NCBI RefSeq assembly: GCF_949987515.2
Contig: NC_082686.1
Span: 48,957,559 to 49,021,558, forward strand
Source of the DNA: Delphinus delphis
Taxonomy: Eukaryota; Chordata; Mammalia; Artiodactyla; Delphinidae
Reading direction: 5' to 3'
Length of the DNA: 64,000 nt
Positions 48,100 to 60,200 of this stretch are shown here, one piece after another (the first letter of the stretch is position 1; each line of letters begins with the position of its first letter). Under the pieces are notes generated by a model. That model saw only the letters and a program-made list of their open reading frames with translations, ran no database searches and was not told the origin of the DNA. The position numbers and the translations under genes were made by a program.

Positions 48100-49310
48100 T
48101 GTTAATTCTGTGCCTTTGAGCTTGGTTATTGGAGGATTATTGTTGTCTTTTGGTGATGACATGTTTCCTTGATTCTTTATAGTTCCTTGTACATTTGCAT
48201 TGCTGCTTTCACACTTGAAATAGCAGATACCTCCTCCCGTCTTACTAGTTGCCTTTGGATGGGATAAAATGTTCTCTAGTCCTGTTTTATCTGTGGTTTT
48301 TTCTGCCCTTGTACGGGTACACTTGCTTCTCATGTCTTGCTTCTTCTTGTGGCGCAGTTCTTAACCTTTTCTTACAATCCACCAGGCTAGCTGCTGTTAA
48401 GCTTTTGTTTTCCAGAAGGAGGCACTATGGCTTAAGTTTGTATTTCTCCCTTGTCCACAGAGACTGATAGTGTCCTGTTTAGCAGAGTCTCACTTACTGC
48501 CTCATTTGGGAGCATGCACAGGAGCTGCTGGTTCCAGAGTGTGGGGAGGTGTGGGTTTAGCACTCAGGGCATTGGGAGTGCCCGTGGGCTCTGTGGAAAG
48601 ATTGTCGGGTGAGGGTCTCCCATGGGCTCGTGGTCGGACTCCCTGCTAAAGTCCTGAGCACAGTTAGCAGGAACTGCATCCCTTCAGTGCCCTTTGGTAT
48701 TCTTATCTGCCTCTTTCCTGATCCCTTCCCTCCCTCCAGTCATGGAGATCCCACCTCAGTACTTGGGGTGCTGCTGAGTTAAGTGGGTTTCTCTCATAGT
48801 GGGGGTAGCTGGGCACTAACTTGCCACTCTCCTTTTCCCTCTTGGAAGAGAGCGCTCCTGGGTTGTTCAGCCCTGGGCTTGTTATGTGTGGGGAGGGGCA
48901 GTGCTGGCAAAGTTCCTCGTACCCTCTTAGTCACATCCAAACTTGTATTTTTTTTCTTTCTGGGATTTCCCCTTGGGAAGACTGGATTTCTACAAATTCT
49001 TTCTCATCTGTTGGTATCTGCCTGGGTCAGCACTCTCCAGGTTTTCCCTGACTATGGCCAAGAGGGATTGGGACAAGTTCACTGGCTATGCTGTCTTCAC
49101 TGAGGTTTATCTGCCTGTTACCAGATACACATGTGGTCGAGACTCCTCCTAGGTCCCTTGGCATGTGGTACTGGATCCCTCAATTCCCACAGAGGCACTT
49201 TTGTCTTTTGGATGGGTGCCTAATTTGTTGTTAAAAAGGAGGACAAAAAAGGAGGAATGTCTTATGCCATGTCATGGCGCTGATGTCAACTCTGCCAGGG
49301 AAAAATTTTC
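48100..49310. other. Intronic tract, possible L1 5' region
   Basis: GC content rises compared with the L1 to its left. It may be the 5' UTR of that L1 on the minus strand, but I cannot confirm this. No exon is seen. Confidence 0.35.
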
Positions 49311-49331
49311 AAAGTCATTATTACCCTTTTT

Positions 49332-49533
49332 TTTTTTTTTTGCTGTACGCGGGCCTCTCACTGTTGTGGCCTCTCCCGTTGCGGAGCACAGGCTCCGGAC
49401 GCGCAGGCTCAGCGGCCATGGCTCATGGGCCCAGCCGCTCCGCGGCATGTGGGATCTTCCCGGACTGGGGCACGAACCCGTGTCCCCTGCATCGGCAGGT
49501 GGACTCTCAACCACTGCGCCACCAGGGAAGCCC
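49332..49533 (-). mobile_element. Short CHR-type SINE (cetacean type)
   Basis: The inverted, near-consensus copy is flanked by a perfect 16-bp duplication cattattacccttttt at 49316-49331 and 49534-49549. Confidence 0.95.
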
Positions 49534-49739
49534 CATTATTACCCTTTTTAATGAACAAATAATACTGTGTGTTCCTTTAAAATGAAGGAGCCCAATGAAA
49601 TTCTTCCAGTTGAGAGTGTCTGGATACAAGTGTAAAATGAAAGGGAAAAAAATACAGAATCTAAGAAGATCATTAAAAATCCTTTTGTATTTTGGGATTA
49701 TTTTTACCTTATTTGGCATTACGTTTACCTCGTATAGGA

Positions 49740-49910
49740 TTTTTTTTTTTTTTACATCTTTATTGGAGTATAATTGCTTTTCAATGGTGTGTTAGTTTCT
49801 GCTTCATAACAAAGTGAATCAGTTATACATATACATATGTTCCCATATCTCTTCCCTCTTGCGTCTCCCTCCCTCCCACCCTCCCTATCCCACACCTCCA
49901 GGCGGTCATG
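49740..49910 (-). mobile_element. L1 3'-end fragment, antisense
   Basis: The T-tract is followed by 'tttattggagtataattgct' and 'caaagtgaatcagttataca', the inverted L1 3' terminus, ending near the G-rich/C-rich tract. It is severely 5'-truncated. Confidence 0.88.
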
Positions 49911-50168
49911 GGGAGCCTGAGGCCTTGTTTAAGTGGTTTATAACAGGTAATACTAGCTATTGAGGAGAGTGATTTTCAGTTTTGCTTTGCTGTTGTTGTT
50001 TTCCCTTGCAATTTAACTTATTGCATAATGTCAGATGCAGTTCCCTGGGTTAGGTACTAAAAAGGTCCTACACCCAATTTCCAATGTGGGTAGGGGAGAT
50101 TTTTCCATACCACCAGGCAATTCTTGGACACCAGCAGGGTGACCTACAGTTCAAATCAATTCTGACAC

Positions 50169-50827
50169 TGTAACTGAGCAGGACCCTATGGGCCCTTCCT
50201 GGACAGACCCCCTCCCCCAGGTCCTCTGCCTGCCTCTCCTTTGTAGAAAAGCTGTAGTTTCTCAGGCCTCCCGAGAGTCACAAAAGCCTGGCCCAAGAAT
50301 TAATGATTGAAAGGACAATATAGTGACAAAAATAGCAGTTGGGCCAGGAGAACTGGTAACAATTGAAACAATAAATCAGCCACATGGCAGTCCATAGTTC
50401 CTCCCTGGAATACATAGATAACAGTATCTGATCCACATTCCTGAGTTGTTTTACAGATGCTAAAACCCCCACCAGATGGAAGAAGTTAACTGTTTGATGA
50501 TCATGAGCACATAGCCCCCAGACCATCTGGAACCTGAAGATTGGTAACGTTAACCCCTGTGACACCACCTTGCTACCACACCATCAGCCAGTCAGAGAAT
50601 TGTGCACGAGCTGATCATATACTCTGTGACTCCCCTCCCTCACCTTTCCTTTAAAAATGCTTTCCTGAAACCCATTCGGGAGTTGGGGTGTTTCTGAGCA
50701 CTAGCTGCCCTGGACTCCTAGTTGGGCGCTTTACGATAAACGCTGCACTTTACTTCCCCACAACCTGGTGTCAGTAGATTGGCTTTACTGTGGGCAGGCG
50801 AGTGGACCCAAGTTTGGTTTGGTAACA
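50169..50827 (+). mobile_element. Solitary endogenous retrovirus LTR (ERV1-like)
   Basis: The 659-bp element starts TGTAACTGAG and ends TTGGTAACA, with a perfect 4-bp target duplication ACAC at 50165-50168 and 50828-50831. Four bases are usual for gammaretrovirus-like (ERV1) insertions. A TATA-like tttaaaaa lies at 50650-50657 and a poly(A)-signal-like gataaa near 50735. No internal viral genes are present, so it is the product of LTR-LTR recombination. Confidence 0.85.
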
Positions 50828-50831
50828 ACAC

Positions 50832-51600
50832 TGTCTATCTGGAGATGGCATCAAATCCCACAGGTTCAGGGCTCAGTCCTATAAGACTCTCCCCCAAGCC
50901 CAGCTTCAGATGCCAGTCACAAGTCCAGGTTGTCACCTGTGCTTCTGACTGACTGTAGATCAGAAGTTCCAATGGTCTCTGCCTTGGCTTCAGTTGATTT
51001 GCTAGAGCAGCTCACAGAAATCAGAGAAACATTTTACTTACAAGATTACTGGTTTATTATAACCAATTATAACTCAGGAACAGCCAGGAGGAGGAGATGC
51101 ATAGGGCAAGGTATATGGGAAGGACATAGAGCTTCCATGCTCTGAGTGCACCATTCTCCTTGAATCTCCATGTGTTCACCAACCCGGAAGCTCTCCAAAC
51201 CCCATCCTTTTGGGTTTTTATGGAGGCTTTATTCCATAGGTGTTATTGATTCAGCCTCCAGGGATGGAGGTCCAGGATGGGACTGAAGGTTCCAACCCTC
51301 TAATCATGGTTGGTTCTCCTGACAACCCAACCAGCCCCCATCCTCAGGAGCTTTCCAAAAGCCACCAAAGTAACATACACCCTGCTGTGGTGGAAAGGGG
51401 CTTGTAACGAAGAACAAGGCACCCATTTCCCCTTTATGACTCTGAAGTGTTTTCAGGAACTGAGGACACGAAACCAAATATTACAGCAAAAGATGCTCCC
51501 ATTGCTCTTATCGCTGCCAAGGATTTTGGGAGCTGTGAGCCAGGAACTGTGGATGAAGACCAAATGTATATTTCTTACAAATCACAGTATTGCAGGTACA
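50832..51600 (-). mobile_element. LTR-like remnant, antisense
   Basis: The phrases 'gctagagcagctcacagaaa', 'tgttcaccaacccggaagct' and 'ccaaccctctaatcatggtt' match an old mammalian ERVL-type LTR on the opposite strand. The solitary LTR at 50169-50827 lies directly against it or inside it. The family name is uncertain. Confidence 0.5.
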
Positions 51601-51869
51601 TAGCTATTTTTCCCATCCATGTGTTCACCTGTCCTTCTGTCTATTAAGAAAATAATTAATGAAAAGTATAAACCACTTGAAAAAATAGAGAGTGGTATTA
51701 AGTACATAAATGAATTCCCTCCCCAGTCGTCACTCTCAATGTTGTTTCTTGGATGTAACTGCTTGTTTTTAATTATTTGCTTAGTTAGTGCTAACTACAC
51801 ATTACACAGTTATATCTTGTTTTGTCAGCTTTACACTGTACCTTCTGACCTTTCCACATCAGGCAGTAC

Positions 51870-52130
51870 AGCATGGATGGTTAAGTTAAAACACAGACCG
51901 AACTCAGACTGCTTGGGTTCTAGTCCAGGTTTGCTGCTTCTAACCTATGTGACCTTGGGCAAATTATCAAGCCATTCATTGCCTCAGTTTCCCTGTCTAT
52001 CATATGGCATAATAATAGGACTTATCTCATGGGATAATTTAAACATTGTATTAAAAGATTTATGTAAAGTCTTCAAAAGAGTGTCTGGCACATAGGTGCT
52101 TAGTACATGTTGGTTGATACTGCTGTTCCT
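51870..52130 (+). mobile_element. MIR (old tRNA-derived SINE)
   Basis: It shows 'tgggttctagtccaggtttg', the MIR core 'tatgtgaccttgggcaaatt', 'cctcagtttccctgtctatc' and the end 'tgtctggcacataggtgctt'. It is nearly full length and diverged. Confidence 0.9.
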
Positions 52131-52453
52131 GTTAAGATAATGAAAGGTGAGGTCTTCTGCTGACTCACACTTTCTATCACTCTCTTTCTAAACTTTATAA
52201 AATTATTTTTATTTCTGTGCATTAGAATAATGTATTTAGACCTTTTCTTTCCCTAATAGCATTAGATAGCACATTTTAACTCCCTCCTGTAAGTGAGGAA
52301 GAAAATCACTTCTGCATTATTTTACATTTGACTTCCGTTAGCTAGCATATAACTTTTGCATCATCAGGCTTTATAACCTTTAGTTTTGTTGCTCTAACTA
52401 TAATTAAGGCTAACGCGTAGCCTTAATTATATCAATCTTTATGGATTGATTCT

Positions 52454-52812
52454 TTTTTTTTAAAATTAATTTATTTAATTTATTTATTTTTGGCTGCATT
52501 GGGTCTTTGTTGCTGCACACGGGCTTTCTCTAGTTGCGGCTAGCGGGGGCTACTCTTTGTTGCGATGCACGGGCTTCTCATTATGGTGGCTTCTCTCATT
52601 GTGGAGCACGGGCTCTAGGCGCGCGGGCTTCAGTAGTTGTGGCGCGCAGGCTCAGTAGCTGTGGTTCACGGGCTCTGGAGCACAGGCTCAGTAGTTGTGG
52701 CACACAGGCTTAGTTGCTCCATGGCATGTGGGATCTTTCCAGACCAGGGATTGAACCTGTGTCCCCCGCATTGGCAGACAGATTCTCAACTACTGTACCA
52801 CCAGGGAAGCCC
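52454..52812 (-). mobile_element. Long CHR-type SINE
   Basis: The full-length inverted copy is flanked by tggattgattct at 52442-52453 and 52813-52824. Confidence 0.92.
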
Positions 52813-53159
52813 TGGATTGATTCTTATACTTAAAAAAAATAACATTATGATAATCATGTAAATGTTAGTCAATATAGAACATGATCCTTTGAAACCAAAT
52901 CTATATCTCTTGGTGGAGAATTTCCCAAACATCAAGGTCAAATGGATCTTTTTTATACACTACCTCAGTGGCTTAATCATGCTGCATTTTAATTTGCTTC
53001 ATATTTTAATGATGACTTTCTTATGCCTCTTCTTGTTTTTTTTTTTTTCTGGAGTGCTAATTGCTTTTTTTTTCTGATGAGAGAGAATACCACCTTCTGT
53101 AACATGTCATGAGGATTTTCCTTCATATGATTTGTTGAATTGAATCCACTTGCTTCTTC

Positions 53160-53543
53160 TCCTTTTTTTTTTTTTGCGGTACGCGGGCCTCTCACTGTTG
53201 TGGCCTCTCCCGTTGCAGAGCACAGGCTCCGGACACGCAGGCTCAGCGGCCACGGATCTCGGGCCTAGCCGCTCCGCGCCATGTGGGATCCTCCCGGACC
53301 GGGGCACGAACCCGCGTCCCCTGCATCGGCAGGCGGACTCTCAAACACTGCGCCACCAGGGAAGCCCCTGATGTGGACCATTTTTAAAGTCTTTATTGAA
53401 TTTGCTACAATATTGCTTCTGTTTCATGTTTTGGTTTTTTGGCCGCGAGGCATGTGGGATCCCAGTTCCCTGACCAGGGATCAAACCCACACCCCCTGTA
53501 TCGGAAGGCGAAGTCTTAACCACTGCACTGCCAGGGAAGTCCC
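53160..53543 (-). mobile_element. tRNA-type SINE with unique tail, split by another SINE
   Basis: The head (ccctgaccagggatcaaacc, cactgccagggaagtccc) joins a tail of about 65 bases (tttaaagtctttattgaatt, then gctacaatattgcttctgtt). The 15-bp duplication tccacttgcttcttc at 53145-53159 and 53544-53558 brackets the whole block, including the nested short SINE at 53163-53368. A piece of the same tail occurs at 60882-60910. Confidence 0.85.
53163..53368 (-). mobile_element. Short CHR-type SINE nested in the tail of another SINE
   Basis: This near-consensus inverted copy is inserted at the A-tail of the host SINE. Its own target duplication is hidden in that tail. Confidence 0.9.
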
Positions 53544-54032
53544 TCCACTTGCTTCTTCAAGGCATTTTGGTTGTTTTTCCTCACAGCCCTCTATCTTCCT
53601 GTTTCAGTGTTCACTGATTATTGTCTTGACCTGTTGCCCAGCTGTTATGCTGAGTTTGCTTTTCATTGAATTCCTCGGTTGGTTACACTCTTGCTCATGT
53701 CTTTCACTTCCTTGGATTTTTCTTTCCATTTTACTGGGTTAAATCTTCAAATAATGTTTTTCTGAAAGGGCACATGGGAACAAAGCTTACATGTCTGAAA
53801 CTGTCTTTATTTTGCCCTCATGTATGATTTGTATTTAGAACGCTGTATTCAAAATCCTTTTCCCTCAGAACCTTACAACTTTGCTCTACCGTCTTCTAGT
53901 GTCCAGTGTAGCAAAAGACAAGGCTAATGCGAATCTAATTCTTGTTTTTTTATTGGTAACATTGTTCTCCTTTCTGGAAGCTATTAGGACCTTTTCTTTA
54001 CCTGTGAAATTTTACAAGGCTCTAAGGTGAGG

Positions 54033-54345
54033 TTTTTTTTTTTTTTTGGTAGAAAACTTTATTGTCAAACAGGCAGATCTGCTCACTAATAAGAAAAGAG
54101 CTTAAACATCTGAAATTTAGAGATAGAGTATAAAATTTTGAGATACAAAATATTAGAAAGCCATTGTGTTGTACGATATATAGAGCAAAATGCCACAATA
54201 TAAATAGCAATTAATGTCCAAACTAGAAAAGACTGAAGTCCTTATAAGGTTGTCTTCTAAGCAGAAAGGCCAAAGTGAAGATTAAGGACCAGTTCTAAGA
54301 GGGTGTAAGACATGGTCTTTGGGAAGCACTGGAGTTCTATTAAGG
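54033..54345 (-). pseudogene. 5'-truncated processed retrocopy (source unknown)
   Basis: A T-tract (54033-54047) is followed on the minus strand by an mRNA-like 3' end: AATAAA (as tttatt at 54058-54063) lies about 15 bases from the A-tail. About 300 bases of non-repetitive, 3'-UTR-like sequence follow. I see no reading frame and cannot name the parent gene. An unknown SINE-free repeat family is the alternative. Confidence 0.5.
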
Positions 54346-54831
54346 CACTTTCTTGCATACCTGGGATAAATCTCACTTGGTCATGGTGTATAATTCTTTT
54401 TACACATTGTTGGATTTGATTTGTTAATATTTTGTTGATGGTTTTACATCTGTGTTTATGAGGGAAATTTGTCGTTTTCTTGTAATGTCGTCTAGTTTTG
54501 GTATTAGGGTAATGCTGGCTTTATAGAAAGAGTTGAAGTATTCCCTCTGCTTCTGTATTCTGACAGAGAGTGTAGAGAATTGATACAATTTCTTCCTTAA
54601 ATATTTGGTAGAATTCATCAATGAATCCCACCTGGACCTGGTGGTGTCCGTTTTGAAAGGTCATTAATTATTGATCCAGATTCTTTACTAGAGATTATAA
54701 GCCTATTCAGATGATCTGTTTCTTCTTGCATAAGTTTTGGCAGAGTGTATCTTTCAGGGAATTGGTGCATTTCATCTCAGTTATCAAATTTGTGGGTATA
54801 GAGTTGTTCGTGGTATTCCTTGATTACCTTT

Positions 54832-55167
54832 CTTTAAAAATTAATTAATTTATTTACCGATTTATTTTTGGCCGTGTTGGGTCTTTGTTGCTGCGCACGG
54901 GCTTTCTCTAGTTGTAGTGAGCGGGGACTACTCTTGGTTGTGGTGCGCGGGCTTCTCATTGCGGTGGCTTCTCTTGTTGTGAAGCATGGGCTGTAGACAT
55001 GCAAGCTTCAGTAGTTGTGGCTCGCGGGCTCTAGAGCGCAGGCTCAGTAGTTGTGGCGCATGGGCTTAGTTGCTCCACAGCATGTGGGATCTTCTCTGAC
55101 CAGGGCTTGAACCCATGTCCCCTGCATTGGGAGGCAGATTCTTAACTACTGCACCACCAGGGAAGTC
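54832..55167 (-). mobile_element. Long CHR-type SINE in L1
   Basis: The inverted copy is flanked by ccttgattaccttt (54818-54831) and a close copy from 55168. Confidence 0.91.
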
Positions 55168-55646
55168 CCTTGATTATCCTTTTAATGTCTATGGAATCTA
55201 TAGTGATGTCTCTTCTTTCATTTCTGATAATGGTAATTTGTGTCCTGTCTGTTTTCCATAGTTAGCCTTGCTGCAGGCTTATTGATTTTATTGACATTTT
55301 CAAAGAACCAGCTTCTGGCCTCATTGTCTTTCCTCTATCGATTTCCTGTTTTCAGTTTCATTGATTTCTGCTCTAATTTCTAATTTCTTTTCTTCTCCTT
55401 ACTTTGGAGTTGATTTGCTTTTCTTTTTCTAGTTTCCTAAGGTTGGAGTTTAGATGATTGATTTTAGATCTTTCCTCTTTTCTAATAATGTGCATTCAGT
55501 GCTGTAAATTTCCCTCTAAGACCTACTTTTATGGCATCCCATAAATTTTGATAAGTTGTGTTTTCATTTTCATTTAACTAAAAAGATTTAAATTTTCTAT
55601 TGATATTTCTTCTTTGACCCTTGTTTTATTTAGAAGTGTGTTGTTT

Positions 55647-55785
55647 GTTTTATTATTTATTTATTTATTTATTAGGCACCCCTCGTGGCTTGTGGGGTTT
55701 TTTAAGTTCCCCAACCAGAGACTGAACCTGGGCCCTCATCAGTGAGAGCATGGAGTATTAAGCACTGGACTGCCAGGGAATTCCC
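55647..55785 (-). mobile_element. Head-only tRNA-type SINE in L1
   Basis: The inverted copy is flanked by agaagtgtgttgttt at 55632-55646 and agaagcatgttgttt at 55786-55800. Confidence 0.9.
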
Positions 55786-56631
55786 AGAAGCATGTTGTTT
55801 AATTTCCAGGTATTTTGGGATTTCCTAGCTATCGTTCTGTTATTAATTTCTACTTTAATGCCATTGGAGTCTGAGAGCAGACATTGTATGGTTTCTGTTC
55901 TTTTCAATTTTTTATGGTATATTTTATGGCCCAGAATATGATCTGTTTTTGTGCATCTTTCGTGTGAGCTTGAGAAGAATGTGTATTCTGCTGTTGCTAG
56001 GTAAGTAGTTTATAGATGTCCATCATATCTAGTTGATTGGTGGTGCTGTTGAGTTCAACTGTGTCCTCACTGACTTTCTGCTTGCTGGATCCATCCATTT
56101 CTGATAGTGGGGTATTGAAGTCTTTAACTACAATAGTGAATTTATCTATTTTTTCTTGCAGTTCTATCAGTGTTTGCCTCACATATTTGACTTTCTGTTG
56201 TTAGGCACATACATGTTAAAGATTGTTATGTCTTCTTGGAGAATTGACCCTTTTATTATTATATAATATCCTTCTTTATCTCTGATGACTTTCCTCGCTC
56301 TGAAGTCTACTCTGTCTGAAGTTAATATAACTATTCCTGCTTTCTTTTGATTAGTGCTAGCCTGGTATATCTTTCTCCATCCACTTACTTTTAATCTATA
56401 TAAGTCTTTATATTTAAAGTAAGTTTCTTAGAGACACCATATAATTGAGTCTGACAACCTCTGTCTTCTAACTGGTGTCTTTAGTCCATTGGTGTTCAAG
56501 GTGATTATTGATATAGTTGGATTAATATCTACCATAGTTGTTACTGTTTTCTATTCATTGTCCTTGTTCTTTGTTCCTATTTTTGTCTTCTGCTCTTTTT
56601 CTGACTCTTGTGGTTTTAATTGAGCATTTAA

Positions 56632-57032
56632 AAAAAATACTTATTTTATTTATTTATTTTTATTTTTGGTTGCATGGTGTCTTAGTTGTGGCATGAGGGA
56701 TCTTTCGTTGCTGCACGCAGGCTCTTCTTGCAGCACGAGGGCTACTCTCTAGTTGTGGTGTGCGGGCTACTGTCTTGTGGCGTGCGTGCGGGCTTCTCTC
56801 TAGTTGTGGTGCATGGGCTTCTCTCTAGTTGTGGTGCGCAGGGTCCAGAGCGCGTGGGCTCTGTAGTTGTGGCCTGCGGGCTCTCTAGTTGAGGTGCTTG
56901 GGCTCAGTAGTTGTGGCCATGGGCTTAGTTGCCCCGCAGCATGTGGGATCTTAGTTCCCCGACCAGGGATGGAACCTGTGTCCCCTGCATTGGAAGGCAG
57001 TATCTTAACCACTGGACCACCAGGGAAGTCCC
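56632..57032 (-). mobile_element. Long CHR-type SINE in L1, expanded body
   Basis: The inverted copy is flanked by taattgagcattt (56617-56629) and taattgaacattt (57033-57045). The 'ctctctagttgtggtg' unit of the body is repeated several times (56738-56842), making the element longer than its relatives. Confidence 0.9.
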
Positions 57033-57512
57033 TAATTGAACATTTTATAGATTCCATTTTGTCTCCTTTCTTAGTGTATCAGTTATACTTCTCATTTTGC
57101 TTTAAGTGATTGCCCTAGAGTTTTCAGTATGCATTTACAAGCAACTCAAGTCCACTATCAAATAATACCATACTGCTTCATGGGTAGTGCAGGTACATTA
57201 CTAATAACAAAATATTCCTAATTCCTCCCTCCTGTCCCTTGATAATTGCTGTATTTTTTTCCTTTTAGTATGTCTTGTAATTTTTGTTGAAAGCTGGACA
57301 TGATGTACTGGGTAAAACGAACTCCAGTAAATAGGCTTTTAGTGGTGTGGGGGTGAGGTGTAAGGGAGGTGAAACATTTTATAGTCCTATGATCCTCAGT
57401 CCTTTAGTGAGTCTGTGAACTTCAGAATTGTTTTTTAGTCTTACCCCCAACCCTTAAATTGGATAGAATGGTTAGAGTGGGCTGGAGTTGGGTATGTTCC
57501 TTACCTCAGTTT

Positions 57513-57586
57513 GGTTAGGCTCTGATAAAACCTCAGTAGGTTAGGCTCTGGTAAAACTTCAGTAGGTTAGACTCTGGTAAAATAGT
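57513..57586 (+). repeat. 26-bp tandem repeat, nearly three copies
   Basis: The units start at 57513, 57539 and 57565 with ggttaggctctg(a/g)taaaa and end in tcagta. The third is partial. Confidence 0.9.
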
Positions 57587-57634
57587 TTGGCTTGAGGGCA
57601 GGCCTTGTTAAGAAGAATGGAATACTCTGGTATT

Positions 57635-58500
57635 CAGTACTCCCTCCATCCACTGTCTTGCTTTCTGTGGTGTCATTTACCCATGGTCAACCATGATCTG
57701 AAAATATTATATGGAAAATTCCGGAAATGAACAACTTACCAGTTTGAAGTTGTGCATTGTTCTGAGTAGCGTGATGAAATCTTGTGCCATCCTGCTGTTT
57801 CCCACCCAGGATCCTCAACCACTGACATCACTGTAGCTCAATCCACGATCACCTGACACAGATGATCCTTCTTCTGATGTGTTGTCAGAAGGTCAGTAGT
57901 AGCCTAACACTACGTCACAATGCCTACATCATTCACCTCACTTCATCTCATCACGTAGGCCTTTTATCCTTTTACGTCATCACAAGAAGAAGGACAGTAC
58001 ACCAATAAGATGTTTTTGAGAGAGGGACTTCCCTGGTGGTCCAGTGGCTAAGACTCTGTGCTCCTAATGCAGGGGGCCCGGGTTCGATCCCTGGTTGGGG
58101 AGCTAGATCCCACATGCATGCTGCAACGAAGACTTCGCGTGCTGCAACTAAGAGTTTACATGCTGCAACTGAAAAATCCTGCACACGGCAATGAGGACCC
58201 TGCACACGGCAACAAAGATCCTGCATGCCGCAACTAAGACCCAGCGCTGCCAAATAAATTTAAAAAAAAAGATATTTTGAGAGAGATCTCATTCACATAA
58301 CTTTTATTCTAGTATATTATTATAATTGTTCTATTTTATTATTATTGTTAATTTCTTACTGTGCCTAATTTATAAATTAAACTTTATCATAGGTATATAT
58401 GTATAGGAAAAAGCAGTATATATAGGGTTTGATGTGACGCAGTTTCAGGCATCCACTGGGGGTCTTGGAAATATCTCCTGTGGATAAAGGGGGACTACTG
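57635..58500 (-). mobile_element. Tigger-like DNA transposon derivative, split by a SINE
   Basis: The outer ends (cagtactccctccatccac at the left, gataaagggggactactg at the right) form imperfect terminal inverted repeats. Internal phrases such as 'aatttataaattaaacttta' and 'cctcacttcatctcatcacg' resemble a common mammalian Tigger-type non-autonomous element. It lies just upstream of the main NXPE3 exon. Confidence 0.7.
58025..58270 (+). mobile_element. CHR-type SINE in Tigger-like element
   Basis: It has the tRNA head and a diverged body rich in 'ctgcaac' and 'cacacggcaa' units. It is flanked by gatgtttttgagagag at 58009-58024 and gatattttgagagag at 58271-58285. Confidence 0.9.
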
Positions 58501-58649
58501 TCCTTCAAAATGATTCCTTTTCCCTTTCTCCTTCTGGAAGCACCAAAGGGATTTTTCTCTGATATTTGCTGTGGGAATCTGTAAAACTGGTGAGCTGTGG
58601 TTTTTGAAACAATGTCATCTCAAGTAAGTTTTATTAAAATTTAAGCTGA

Positions 58650-59612
<963 letters not shown>

Positions 59613-59797
59613 TAAGAAAATAAATATATTTTGTGATTAGTGTGCTTATTTCAGTTCAAATTAATGACCTTAAATTTTTGTTCTTTTACCCTAATATCTT
59701 TAACTTCAGAATTGCATAGTATATCTGTATAAGCAAGATCACTTATTCACAGAACAGATAAAAAAAATCATCCAAGAACAGGGCTGCTAGAGGTCTT

Positions 59798-59903
59798 ATA
59801 GTCAGGGTAGTGTTTTAGCTTCATGTCTAATAAACTGAAAAAAGTTTTATATAGTCAGGGTAGTGTTTTAGCTTCATGTCTAATAAACTGAAAAAAGTTT
59901 TAA
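59798..59903 (+). repeat. 53-bp direct tandem duplication
   Basis: The unit beginning atagtcagggtagtgtttta occurs at 59798-59850 and 59851-59903 with at most one difference at the end. It lies 320 bases after the main NXPE3 exon. Confidence 0.95.
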
Positions 59904-60200
59904 GTGACATATTATTAGTTGTTAAAATCATATAAACATTTATGGATAGGAAAAAGACTATGAATATGGTAACATTGCTGGACTGATATAATGATAAGCA
60001 TGGGAAGCCAGGAATACCACAGCAAACTGTATTTTTGAAGGTTAATAGTTGTTGAAATTATTGCATTCCATATAGTTCTGAAATAAAATAACATTCTTAA
60101 GGAATAAAAAGAAAAATAACATAGAAAGTACAATTACTTGAGAGAATGTAAAACATTTTTTATTTTTAAATGAAATCTGTACTTTAAAAATATTCCCTTG

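Larger units (their letters stand above)
42712..48100 (-). mobile_element. Near-complete antisense L1
   Basis: From left to right the minus strand shows the 3' UTR (42712-43080), ORF2 C-terminal and RT parts (44548-44838 encodes [20 protein letters not shown]), the endonuclease (46164-46394 encodes VIVGGFNTPVSAMDGSPRQI) and an ORF1-like piece (47463-47648, RPSPRHIIMKLSKNKRKERI). All frames are broken. SINEs at 43098 and 43811 and a DNA transposon at 45210 interrupt it. The sequence to 49250 may be its 5' UTR. Confidence 0.85.
54346..57630 (-). mobile_element. Antisense L1 with three nested SINEs
   Basis: The minus strand holds broken L1 ORF2, including an endonuclease piece near 55997-56182 (VVKDFNTPLSEMDGSSKQKV). 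SINEs at 54832, 55647 and 56632 interrupt it. From about 57240 the sequence may be the 5' part. The right limit is the Tigger-like element. Confidence 0.8.

Noticed and set aside
51447..51647. Frame that looked like a conserved exon in the NXPE3 intron
   Set aside because: It lies in an LTR-like repeat that runs from 50832 to about 51600, and the flanking NXPE3 exons already join in phase without it.
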